A stretch of DNA of 64,000 nucleotides from Streptomyces guryensis (GTDB taxonomy: Bacteria > Actinomycetota > Actinomycetes > Streptomycetales > Streptomycetaceae): assembly GCF_021261325.1 (NCBI RefSeq), contig NZ_JAJSBI010000005.1, forward strand, positions 310,001 to 374,000, in the 5' to 3' direction. Position 1 is the first letter of the stretch. Each line of letters starts with the position of its first letter. The notes under the pieces were generated by a model. The model saw only the letters and a list, made by a program, of their open reading frames with translations, ran no database searches and was not told the DNA's origin. Positions 53,932 through 61,368 of this stretch are shown here, in pieces. The position numbers and the translations under genes are program-made.

Positions 53932-53949
53932 AACTTGTCTGAACAAGTT
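53932..53949. promoter_or_regulatory. candidate GntR (HutC-type) operator
   Basis: AACTTGT-CTGA-ACAAGTT is a perfect 7-bp inverted repeat with a 4-nt centre, in the gap between the divergent importer operon and the GntR gene. Its form is like the sites of HutC-subfamily regulators (TTGTCT/AGACAA type). Confidence 0.6.
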
Positions 53950-54101
53950 GGCCTCAGTAAGGCCGCCTGTGGTGACCTCTTGGTAAACAGTGGCGAAATT
54001 GTGACCTCACATTCCCTGCACAGTTCGGGGCGAGCGCGATCACCTGCCGGTCTCGATTAGGCTGGTCACGCTGTGCACAGCAGCTGACTCGGAGGGAAAC
54101 G

Positions 54102-54842
54102 GTGGCGACACGACACGAGGAGATCGCCGACGAGCTGCGGCGGGCGATCGACCGTGAGGAGTACACGGTCGGCAGCAGGCTGCCCGCCGAGACGGAACTC
54201 GCCGCCCACTACGGCGTCTCGCGCGGCACCGTCCGCCAGGCCGTCGCCGCGCTGACCGCCGAGGGCCTGATCGGCTCCCGCCAGGGTGCCCGCCGGGTCG
54301 TCCTGGCCAGCCGCCGCAGCCAGAGCTTCGCCGAACTGCGCAGCTTCGCCCAGTGGGCCCGCGCCATGGGCCGCGAGGCCACCGGTCAGGTCGTGGCCCA
54401 GGAGTACCTGCCCGCCACGGCGCAGGACGCCGCCCGTCTCCAACTCCGCGAAGGGGCACGGGTGTTGCATGTCCTGCGGGTCCGCGGGCTGGACGGCGAA
54501 CCGGTCCTCGTCGAGCGCACCGTGTACGCCGACTGGATCTCACCCGCCGTCGAGGCGATCGACCCGTACGCCCCGTCCGTGACCCAACTGCTGTTCGACA
54601 GCACAGGCCTGGTCTTCGCCTACGGCGAGCACGTCATCGACGCGGTCGCGGCGAGTGCGCAGGACGCCGAACTCCTCGGTATCCGCCGTACCAGCCCCCT
54701 GCTGCGCGTCCGCCGCGTCACGACCACCCGCGAGGGGCGCCCGGTGGAGTGGTCGGACGACCGCTACCGTTCGGACGCCGTGAGCTTCAGCGTGCACAAC
54801 TCGATAGACAACAACGCGCTGGCCCGCAAGACGGCGGAGTGA
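54102..54842 (+). CDS. GntR family regulator, HutC/UTRA subfamily
   Basis: A 246-residue regulator. The N-terminal winged helix reads DELRRAIDREEYTVGSRLPAE then TELAAHYGVSRGTVRQAVAAL, and RQGARRVVLA is the wing. The UTRA effector domain follows (about 85-240), including VLHVLRVRGLDGEPVLVERT and LLRVRRVTTTREGRPVEWSD. A GTG start has GGAGGG upstream. It is divergent from the importer operon, so it probably represses that operon and binds the imported substrate or a product. It converges with the XRE gene. Confidence 0.9.
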   Translation: MATRHEEIADELRRAIDREEYTVGSRLPAETELAAHYGVSRGTVRQAVAALTAEGLIGSRQGARRVVLASRRSQSFAELRSFAQWARAMGREATGQVVAQEYLPATAQDAARLQLREGARVLHVLRVRGLDGEPVLVERTVYADWISPAVEAIDPYAPSVTQLLFDSTGLVFAYGEHVIDAVAASAQDAELLGIRRTSPLLRVRRVTTTREGRPVEWSDDRYRSDAVSFSVHNSIDNNALARKTAE

Positions 54843-54846
54843 GGCA

Positions 54847-55710
54847 TCAGGAGAGCGTGGAGGCGGCCTTCCCGCCCGTGACGCGCAGCAGATCCAGTCG
54901 GCCCGCGTCGTCACTGCCGGCTTCCGCGGTGTAGGTGACCATGCGAAGGTCCGCGCCCGGGACGACGAGCACGTCGCAGTCGAGGACGATGTCGCCGATC
55001 TCCGGATGCCGCACGGTCTTGCGGTCGGTGGTGTGCTCGGCGGTCGCCGCCGTCTCCCAGAGACCGGCGAAGACGACGGAAGTCTCCTTCAACTCCTGTA
55101 CGAGGCGGGAGAGCTGAAGGTCGGCCGGGTAGCGCGAGAGGGCGTGCTTGAGATCGCCGACGATCGACGCGGCGAAGCTGTCGGCGCCGCGCTCGGAGTG
55201 AACGGGCCGCATCGCCTCGTGGGCCGCTCCGGTACCGAACACGGCGCGGGCGAGGTTCCGTTCGACGGGCGGCACCGCGGCGGGATCGCCGTGCAGGGCA
55301 CACCACATGGCGTTCCACCACACCAGGCTCCAGTCGGCGGCGAAAACCCCGATGGGAACGTCGGCCAGCCGCGCGGTCAGACGCTGGACACCCGCCGGCA
55401 CACGGGTGTCGATCGTGGCGTCCCGCGGCGGCAGCAGCCCCGCGCTCCGGTACAGCAGATCGCGTTCGGCCCGCGAGAGCCGCAGCGCCCGGGCCAGGGC
55501 ACCGACGACCTGCGCCGAGGGGCTTGTCGCGCGTCCCTGTTCCAGCCGCAGTACGTAGTCCACCGACAGTCCGGCCAGCTGCGCCAGCTCCTCGCGACGC
55601 AGCCCCGGAGCGCGCCGCCCGCCAGTCGCGGTGAAACCGGCGTCGGCGGGGGAGAGGCGATCGCGCCAGCCGTGCAGCAGCGGGCCGAAATCGGAGCGGG
55701 AGGCAGTCAT
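54847..55710 (-). CDS. XRE/MmyB-like transcriptional regulator
   Basis: A 287-residue regulator. An N-terminal XRE helix-turn-helix is LRREELAQLAGLSVDYVLRL, with RGRRAPG-type lead-in; the rest is the MmyB-like ligand-binding domain found in Streptomyces regulators of oxidoreductase genes (IGVFAADWSLVWWNAMWCAL; GDIVLDCDVLVVPGADLRMV). The start is ambiguous: the ATG used here or one 9 nt upstream. It is divergent from an SDR gene with 139 nt between, the usual arrangement for this pair, and probably controls it. Confidence 0.86.
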   Translation of the reverse strand: MTASRSDFGPLLHGWRDRLSPADAGFTATGGRRAPGLRREELAQLAGLSVDYVLRLEQGRATSPSAQVVGALARALRLSRAERDLLYRSAGLLPPRDATIDTRVPAGVQRLTARLADVPIGVFAADWSLVWWNAMWCALHGDPAAVPPVERNLARAVFGTGAAHEAMRPVHSERGADSFAASIVGDLKHALSRYPADLQLSRLVQELKETSVVFAGLWETAATAEHTTDRKTVRHPEIGDIVLDCDVLVVPGADLRMVTYTAEAGSDDAGRLDLLRVTGGKAASTLS

Positions 55711-55849
55711 GCGTCCCATTGTCTTCGTCCGCGGCGGCAACAGCCTGGGTACTGCCGGTCCTAGTGACGCGGACGGCACTGGCTGACGGTGGTCGTGGCG
55801 GCGAGCCTGGCTGACAGCGCTTGCCGCCCGACCAGCGAAGGAGTCATCC

Positions 55850-56758
55850 ATGCCCGCCACGATCGTGATGACGGGAGCAGGCCGCGGTATCGGCCGCGCT
55901 GCCGCCGAGCGCATCCTGCGCGAGTCACCGGACACCCACCTCCTCCTCGTCGCCCGCTCCCCCCTGACCGGTGTACTCGGCATCGGCGGACGCTCGGTCT
56001 CCTCCGTCACGGCGGACCTCGCCTCACTCGACAGCGTCCGGACGGCGGCCGTCGAGATCCGCACCCGCCTCGACCACGGTGACCTGCCGCCGCTGCACGG
56101 CTTCGTGGCCAACGCGGGCGTGCAGTACACGAACGCGCGCACCGAGACCCCCGACGGATTCGAGGCCACCTTCGCGGTCAACGTGCTCGCCAACCACCTG
56201 TTCCTGCGCCTCCTGCAAGGCTGCTTCGCTCGCCCCGCCCGCATCGTGATCACCGTCAGCGACACCCACTTCGGCGACTTCAGACACAACCTCGGCATGG
56301 TCCCCGGCCCCGTCTGGGACGCTCCGGACGCCCTCGCCCGCCCTTGCGCCTTCCCGGACCCGGACACCACGACCGCCGGCCGCACTGCCTACTCGACGAG
56401 CAAGCTGGCCGCCATCCACCTGGTCCACGAGTACGCCCGCCGCCTTCCGGCCGGCATCGACGTCATCGCCTACAACCCCGGCTTCGTCCCCGGCACGGAC
56501 CTGGCCCGCGACGCCGGCCCCTTCTCCCGCTTCGCCGTGCGCCGCATCCTGCCGGCGCTCAGCCTCACTCCCCTCGCCACCAGCCGCACCACCGCGGGCC
56601 GCCACCTCGCCGACCTCGCCCTCGGTGCGATCTCCGCACCGACCGGTTCCTACGTCGACCACGCGCGGGTTGCCCGGTCGTCGGAGGAGTCGTACCACCC
56701 TCGGCGCGAACATGAACTCTGGGAGGTCGCAGAGCGGTTGGTGGGCTCTCCCGGATGA
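55850..56758 (+). CDS. short-chain dehydrogenase/reductase
   Basis: A 302-residue NAD(P)-dependent SDR. The cofactor motif is TGAGRGIGRAAAERIL at residue 8, the NAG motif VANAGVQYTN, and the active-site AYSTSKLAAIHLV with Tyr and Lys. Length and the insertion around residue 140-175 (HFGDFRHNLGMVPGPVWDA) fit the extended protochlorophyllide-reductase-like SDRs. GAAGGAG precedes the ATG by about 8 nt. It is divergent from the XRE regulator that probably controls it. Substrate unknown. Confidence 0.9.
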   Translation: MPATIVMTGAGRGIGRAAAERILRESPDTHLLLVARSPLTGVLGIGGRSVSSVTADLASLDSVRTAAVEIRTRLDHGDLPPLHGFVANAGVQYTNARTETPDGFEATFAVNVLANHLFLRLLQGCFARPARIVITVSDTHFGDFRHNLGMVPGPVWDAPDALARPCAFPDPDTTTAGRTAYSTSKLAAIHLVHEYARRLPAGIDVIAYNPGFVPGTDLARDAGPFSRFAVRRILPALSLTPLATSRTTAGRHLADLALGAISAPTGSYVDHARVARSSEESYHPRREHELWEVAERLVGSPG

Positions 56759-56782
56759 TCACGGACTGAACAGGGGGGATCC

Positions 56783-56895
56783 ATGCGGAACCTGGTGACT
56801 GCGGAGACGGTCGCGATGACGTGTCTGCCGGCGGGGGCGGGAGTATCGGGAACAAGGCGGCCGAGGTGCTGGACACGAAGGGCCTCACCGACTGA
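56783..56895 (+). pseudogene. 38-residue peptide gene with probable one-base frameshift
   Basis: The ATG is preceded by GGGGGG, an excellent ribosome-binding site. The start frame reads MRNLVTAETVAM; the +2 frame then reads DVSAGGGGSIGNKAAEVLD and TKGLTD before a TGA. Adding one G at ATG|ACGTG (about 56818) would join them into a continuous peptide of about 38 residues with ordinary composition. As given, the start frame runs on into Arg/Ser-rich nonsense. The product is unknown to me; it has no Cys and a Gly-rich middle. It follows the SDR gene by 24 nt and overlaps the 3' end of the convergent flavin-subunit gene. Confidence 0.4.
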
Positions 56896-57607
56896 CGGGG
56901 CGAGCCAGCAGCTGGGTGACGTGTTCCCGTACGGTCTCCCACGCCACGGAGGGGAGGGAGCCGAGCGCGGTGTCGGTCAGCGCGACGGCCGCCTCCTCGC
57001 TCCCGGCGTCACAGGAGACATCGGCCGTGAGCACGTCGTAGCCGTCGCGTACGGCGACGTACAGGCGGTGGAGTCCTCCGTCACGGGCGTGCACCGCGGC
57101 GGCGACCACCAACGGCGGCTGCCCGCCCGCCTCGCCGGGCAGCTTGCGGTAGCTGCTGGCGAGCGGTTCACGCCAGTGCAGGCTGAGCAGGACGTGGTGC
57201 TTGGCCAGGACTTCGGCGAGGTCGGCCTCGTAGACCCGGTCCCGGTCCAGCACCGTCGCCCAGGCGTTCAGTACCAGCGCGGCCGGCAGCAGGCAGCGCA
57301 GCGTGCTACCGACGAGGTTGCCGCCCACGGTGGCCGTCCGGCGCACGGCTCCCGTCCCCACCGCGGCGGCCGCATGGCGCAGCACCTCGGGCACCCGGTC
57401 GTCGACGGTGTTCAGCACCACGGCCGCGCCCAGCGCCCCGCCCCCGATGACATTGGCCTCCGGCAGGCTGCGCAGCGACACGGCCTGCTCGGGGAACCCG
57501 TCGCGTTGCCAGCCGGCCCAGATCAGCGTCGCCCCGCCGACGGGTACGGCTCCCTCGGCGAGGCACTGCTGCGCTTCGGACACGGACTCGGGCAGACGTA
57601 GCAGCAC
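56885..57607 (-). CDS. FAD-binding subunit of molybdo-hydroxylase (CoxM-like)
   Basis: A 240-residue flavin subunit of the xanthine/CO dehydrogenase family. FAD-contacting motifs are present: VPVGGATLIWAGWQRDG, IGGGALGAAVVLNTVDDR, GTGAVRRTATVGGNLVGSTL. The first residues VLLRLPESVSEAQQCLAEG fit the family start, so the GTG there was chosen over longer forms. Normally it lies with genes for a large molybdopterin subunit and a 2Fe-2S subunit, but neither is present here, so it either pairs with remote subunits or is a remnant. It converges with the SDR side. Confidence 0.8.
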   Translation of the reverse strand: MLLRLPESVSEAQQCLAEGAVPVGGATLIWAGWQRDGFPEQAVSLRSLPEANVIGGGALGAAVVLNTVDDRVPEVLRHAAAAVGTGAVRRTATVGGNLVGSTLRCLLPAALVLNAWATVLDRDRVYEADLAEVLAKHHVLLSLHWREPLASSYRKLPGEAGGQPPLVVAAAVHARDGGLHRLYVAVRDGYDVLTADVSCDAGSEEAAVALTDTALGSLPSVAWETVREHVTQLLARPVSR

Positions 57608-57808
57608 GGGAGCCGACCTGCTTTCTCGACTAGTGGGAGCTGAGGTGCACGGTGTCTCGGCCACTGGAGCGGCGAGATGTCGTATTTTCCCCACCTGCGT
57701 GGAGGCGTGTACAGGGCTCATTGATCTACTGCGTGCGCCCCCTCCGCGGAGCCGCCTCGGAGCTGTGGGGGAGGATGATGGCGTCCGGAGTGGAGAGGTG
57801 CCGTACAG

Positions 57809-58507
57809 GTGAGGAACCGTGGGGCAGTGCAGGGCAACGAGTCGGCGCTGATCGTGCGGCACGCGCCGCCCGAAGGCGTGGCCGCGGCGATCGTGACGCT
57901 GCACGGCGGTCACGAGCTGAGCCACCGGACGGCGCACCCCTGGCAGCCGGCCGCGCTCCGGATGCTCCCGGTCCTGCGGGCGGCCGCTGCGGCCTCACCC
58001 CCGGATGTCCTGCTCGGGCAGGTCCACTACCGGTACCAGGGCTGGAACGACGCCGATCCCGCCCACGACGCGCTGCGGGCGCTGGACGAACTCCAGCGGC
58101 TGGCGGGAACGGTGCCCACCGTCCTCGTAGGGCACTCGATGGGAGCCAGGGCCGCCCTGCGGGCCGCGTCGCATCCGCTGGTGTGCGGCGTGCTGGCGCT
58201 GGCACCGTGGTGTCCGCCCGAGGATTCCGCCCGCCACCTCGACGGTGTGCGGCTGGTGGTCCTGCACGGCGACCGCGACCGCGTGACGCGGCCCGCCGAG
58301 TCGGCCGACTACGTGCGCAGGGCCCGGAAGGCCGGGGCCCGGGCCGGCCTGGTGCTGGTCCGCGGCGCGGACCATGCGATGCTGCGCCGCAGCGCCGACT
58401 GGCACCGGGCCACGGCCGAGATCGTCGCTCGAATGCTCCAGCCGGAGCCGGACACCGAGGGGCTGGCCGCGCAGGCCTGCGCGGCGGACGGCGCCGTCCA
58501 GCTGTAG
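57809..58507 (+). CDS. alpha/beta hydrolase
   Basis: A 232-residue serine hydrolase. The nucleophile elbow is VLVGHSMGARAALRAAS (GHSMG), the catalytic Asp is in VLHGDRDRVTRP and the His in RGADHAML. The oxyanion strand is IVTLHGGHE. GGAGAGG lies about 10 nt before the GTG. A cytosolic esterase or lipase-like role is likely; the substrate cannot be read. It is convergent with the second chitinase gene. Confidence 0.87.
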   Translation: MRNRGAVQGNESALIVRHAPPEGVAAAIVTLHGGHELSHRTAHPWQPAALRMLPVLRAAAAASPPDVLLGQVHYRYQGWNDADPAHDALRALDELQRLAGTVPTVLVGHSMGARAALRAASHPLVCGVLALAPWCPPEDSARHLDGVRLVVLHGDRDRVTRPAESADYVRRARKAGARAGLVLVRGADHAMLRRSADWHRATAEIVARMLQPEPDTEGLAAQACAADGAVQL

Positions 58508-58555
58508 CGGGGACGGCGCCGCAGTCCGGCGGAGGGGTTCAACCAGGAACGACCG

Positions 58556-59770
58556 TCAGCACGCCCCCTCGTCCTGCCAGGGCCCCCAGTCGGTGGCGGC
58601 CGGCGTCTCGTTCTGGGTCCACCACTTGGCCTTCCAGTTGTGCTTGTTGTACGAGACCTCGTCCCCGGCGGTGTAGACGGCGCCCGAACTCCAGGCGGCC
58701 TTGCACGCGGTGGGGGTCGGCGTCGGGGTGGGCGTGGGGGTGGGAGTCGAGTCCGGCGGGGTCGCGCCGGCGAACTTCACCGAGTACTTCGCGAAGTCCC
58801 AGGAGTTCTGCGCCACGCTGGAGCAGGTGCCGGACGTGCGACCGCCGTTGTCGGGCGGCGTGCACTGACGGTCACGGTTGAGGGACCAGAAGGTGAAGCG
58901 GCCCATGTTGTGGCTGGCGGCGTAGTCCAGCACCGTCTGGAAGTCGGCCTGCGTGAAGATCTCGCCGGTGTCGCTGCGCCCGTTCATCCCGGAGAAGCCC
59001 TCGTGCGCGTAGGCCGTCGCCTGGTCCCAGCCGAACGTCGACTGGAGGACGGAGTTGAAGTTGGTGAGCGCGCTCGTCTGCGAGGCCCCGCCGTTGAAGC
59101 CGCCGTCGAACGGCATGATGGAGAAGTTGTCGGGGGTGAAGCCCTGCGACTTCGCCTCCAGCAGCATCTGCTTGCCGAACCAGCCGGTGCCGTCGGCGGT
59201 GCCGGCCGTGGTGACCGAGACGTACAGTCCGGGGTTGTTCTGCTGGAGGATCTTCGCGGCGCCGATCTCGTTCCTGATCGCCGCGGTGTTCTCGTACTCC
59301 GGCTCCTCCAGGTCGAAGTCGATCGCGTGCAGGCCGTACTTGGTGATGACCTGCTGGTACGCGGCCGCCGTCGCCGCCGCGTCCGAGCACACCTGACCGA
59401 GCTTGGTGCCGCCGTACCCGCCGATGGAGACGGACACGTCGCCGCCCTTGCCGCGGATCGTGTTGATGACGGACTGGACGGCGGCGTCCGAGGAGACAGG
59501 GGCGGTGCCGCCCCAAGTGGGGGAGCAGCCGCCGCCGTTGGGGGCGAGGACGAAGGCGAGCTGGAAGGCCTTCAGACCGGTGGCGTCCATGATGGCGCCC
59601 GGGTCCGGCGGGTCGTTGTCCAGCGGCATCAGGTACGGGGCCGCCGCGTACCAGCGGTTGCTGAGCGCGGCGGTCGCGCCCGAGGCGTTGCCCGCTACCA
59701 GGGCTGTGGTTCCTGCGGCGGTGAGTCCGACGGCGGCGGCTGCGCCCAGGCATGCACGAAGACGTCTCAC
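58556..59770 (-). CDS. GH18 chitinase with chitin-binding module
   Basis: A 404-residue secreted chitinase. A Sec signal occupies about residues 1-30. The GH18 barrel (about 38-345) has DVSVSIGGYGGTKLGQVC and the catalytic HAIDFDLEEPEYEN with Asp151, Asp153 and donor Glu155. A Thr/Pro linker leads to a C-terminal CBM5/12-type module (about 361-404: WSSGAVYTAGDEVSYNKHNW and WWTQNETPAATDWGPW). The GTG was chosen because GGAGG lies 7 nt upstream; the upstream ATG would place the dre site inside the 5' end of the gene. Two dre sites lie 68-101 nt upstream, implying induction by chitin products and repression by DasR. It is related to the other GH18 at 24 kb. Confidence 0.92.
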   Translation of the reverse strand: MRRLRACLGAAAAVGLTAAGTTALVAGNASGATAALSNRWYAAAPYLMPLDNDPPDPGAIMDATGLKAFQLAFVLAPNGGGCSPTWGGTAPVSSDAAVQSVINTIRGKGGDVSVSIGGYGGTKLGQVCSDAAATAAAYQQVITKYGLHAIDFDLEEPEYENTAAIRNEIGAAKILQQNNPGLYVSVTTAGTADGTGWFGKQMLLEAKSQGFTPDNFSIMPFDGGFNGGASQTSALTNFNSVLQSTFGWDQATAYAHEGFSGMNGRSDTGEIFTQADFQTVLDYAASHNMGRFTFWSLNRDRQCTPPDNGGRTSGTCSSVAQNSWDFAKYSVKFAGATPPDSTPTPTPTPTPTPTACKAAWSSGAVYTAGDEVSYNKHNWKAKWWTQNETPAATDWGPWQDEGAC

Positions 59771-59837
59771 GGTGTGCCTCCGATGGGGTGGGGGAAGTGC
59801 CCCAGCTTCCTGCCGGACTGTGACCGCGTCCATGCTT

Positions 59838-59871
59838 TGGACTAGACCAAATGACTTCTTGGTCTAGACCA
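59838..59871. promoter_or_regulatory. pair of dre sites (DasR-type direct repeats)
   Basis: TGGACTAGACCA (59838-59849, 11 of 12) and TGGTCTAGACCA (59860-59871, perfect) lie 10 nt apart upstream of the chitinase gene. Paired 12-bp repeats of this form are known from Streptomyces chitinase promoters and mediate chitin induction and DasR-linked control. Confidence 0.88.
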
Positions 59872-59921
59872 TTCGATTCCTTTGCGTTGTACCTGTCAGA
59901 TACCCCGGCCGCCTCGGGGGG

Positions 59922-60346
59922 CCTGCGCGGACATCCTCGCGATCGCCGCCGCGATGCTGGACGGAGAGCTCGACTACCGCAGGGGAAACCACGACGCGGC
60001 CTTCGCGGCCCTGCGCCGCTCGATCGAACTGGACGACGGACTTCCCTACGACGAACCCTGGGGTTGGATGCAGCCCACCCGGCACGCCTACGGGGCACGG
60101 CTCCTCGAACAGGGCCTGGTCGCGGAGGCCGAGGCCGTCCACCGGGCCGACCTGGGCCTCGACGACACCCTGCCGCGCGCACAGCAGCACCCCGCCGACG
60201 TCTGGGCCCTGCACGGCTTCCACGAGTGCCTCGTGCGACTCGGCAAGGACGCCGAGGCGCGGATCGTGGCCCAGCAGCTGAAGATCGCCACGGCCACGGC
60301 GGACGTACCGATCGAGGCGTCCTGCTGCTGCCGACTGGAGACCCGC
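59922..60346 (+). pseudogene. remnant of a TPR-like protein, C-terminal part
   Basis: Only about 140 residues remain, from DILAIAAAMLDGELDYRRG through AFAALRRSIELDDGL, PYDEPWGWMQPTRHAYGARL and AEAEAVHRADLGLDD to LWALHGFHECLVRLGKDAEA. They are typical C-terminal helices of the large tetratricopeptide-repeat proteins common in Streptomyces. No start codon suits it, the frame enters from a non-coding stretch, and the original stop is gone where it meets the PaaX gene 3' end. It is the scar of a deletion. Confidence 0.7.
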
Positions 60347-60359
60347 TCCGGTTGGTGCC

Positions 60360-61175
60360 CTACGGCCGGGCCCCCGGCCGCGAGTCGGCCACCTCGTCGT
60401 AGTACGACTCGGCCGACGGGCCGAGGATTTCATGGGCCTCCAGGAACATCTCGTGCGCCTCGTGGCCCACCCAGCCCGCCGGGAGGAGTTCGGTCGGCAG
60501 ATCCGGGTCACGGAAGGGGAACTTGCGGTAGTCGTACGTCAGCCGCATGCGCTCCACCAGCGCCTCCTGCGGGCTCAGCGCCCCGGCCCGGTAGGACGGC
60601 ATCCGGACGCGATACGTGCGCAGCAGCGCCCGGTAGTCCTCGTTGAGCGCTGCGAGGTCCCAGCTGCGCGCCGCCATCTCGCGGTCCACCGGCAGGCCGC
60701 CGGACTGGCAGCGCAGCGTGTCCAGGCGGACGGCCGGCTCGTCCGCGAACCTCTCCCGGACCTGCTGCAACCGGTCGTGCGGGCAGACATAGGTGGACGG
60801 GGCCAGCGGGCCGAAACCCAGCCAGGCCAGCTCCTTGCGGATGTGGTCGCGGACCGCGCGCTCGGACTCCGGGACCGAGTAGATGACCATGTACCAGTGC
60901 CGGTCCCAGTCGGAGGGCGCCCGGTCGAAGATCCGTGAACGGCCCTCGTCGAGGAGCTGGAGGCTGCGCTTGTTGAGCGCGTAGAGCGTCTCGCGGCCCT
61001 CGCGCCGGACATCGAACCAGTCCTCCTTGCGCAGGCGCGCCAGCACCACCCGCACCGTGCTCTCGCCGACACCGAAGCAGCCCATCAGCGTGCTGAGGGT
61101 GCGCAGTCGGGCGGCGCCGCCGCGGTAGCGGACGTAGTCGCCGAACAGGTCGAAGACGATCGATCGAGGCTTCAC
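60360..61175 (-). CDS. paaX: PaaX family transcriptional regulator
   Basis: A 271-residue repressor of the PaaX family, which controls aromatic degradation genes and responds to aryl-CoA intermediates. The N-terminal winged helix is TLMGCFGVGESTVRVVLARL (about 29-48) with YALNKRSLQLLDEGRSRIF after it; the central domain includes WYMVIYSVPESERAVRDHIR and a C-terminal part with YRKFPFRDPDLPTELLPAGW. The GTG start is chosen by fit to the family. It is divergent from a flavin aryl-CoA hydroxylase operon, with shared promoter elements in between, and is the likely repressor of that operon. Confidence 0.88.
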   Translation of the reverse strand: MKPRSIVFDLFGDYVRYRGGAARLRTLSTLMGCFGVGESTVRVVLARLRKEDWFDVRREGRETLYALNKRSLQLLDEGRSRIFDRAPSDWDRHWYMVIYSVPESERAVRDHIRKELAWLGFGPLAPSTYVCPHDRLQQVRERFADEPAVRLDTLRCQSGGLPVDREMAARSWDLAALNEDYRALLRTYRVRMPSYRAGALSPQEALVERMRLTYDYRKFPFRDPDLPTELLPAGWVGHEAHEMFLEAHEILGPSAESYYDEVADSRPGARP

Positions 61176-61179
61176 GTAA

Positions 61180-61328
61180 CCGACTATGTCACACGGACGG
61201 CCGTCGCGAGGATGGCCGATCGAGCCGAGGAAACCCCTGAGATGCAGTTATTCAGGCGCTCCAGCGGCGCCCAGAAAGCGATACAAATTATTGACGTCCG
61301 TGTATCTATTGACACAGAACATAGTCGG
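61180..61328. promoter_or_regulatory. divergent promoter region with inverted ACATAGTCGG elements
   Basis: CCGACTATGT (61180-61189) and ACATAGTCGG (61319-61328) are exact inverted copies near the paaX and hydroxylase starts respectively. The left copy, read on the minus strand, is ACATAGTCGG just before the paaX start. Both are preceded by TGTGTG/TTGACACAG-like AT-rich sequence. They may be matching -10/operator elements for PaaX. The right side also has two TTGAC copies 18-20 nt apart. Confidence 0.5.
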
Positions 61329-61368
61329 GCCTGACTCTGGGCCTGTACTCGAGCTGGAGGCAGGAGCC

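Noticed and set aside
53878..54101. Additional small gene in the importer/GntR gap
   Set aside because: No start with a ribosome-binding site; the gap is explained by two divergent promoters and one dyad.
58690..58760. GT/GGGGTC-like short repeats near the chitinase 3' end
   Set aside because: They encode the Thr-Pro linker between catalytic and chitin-binding domains.
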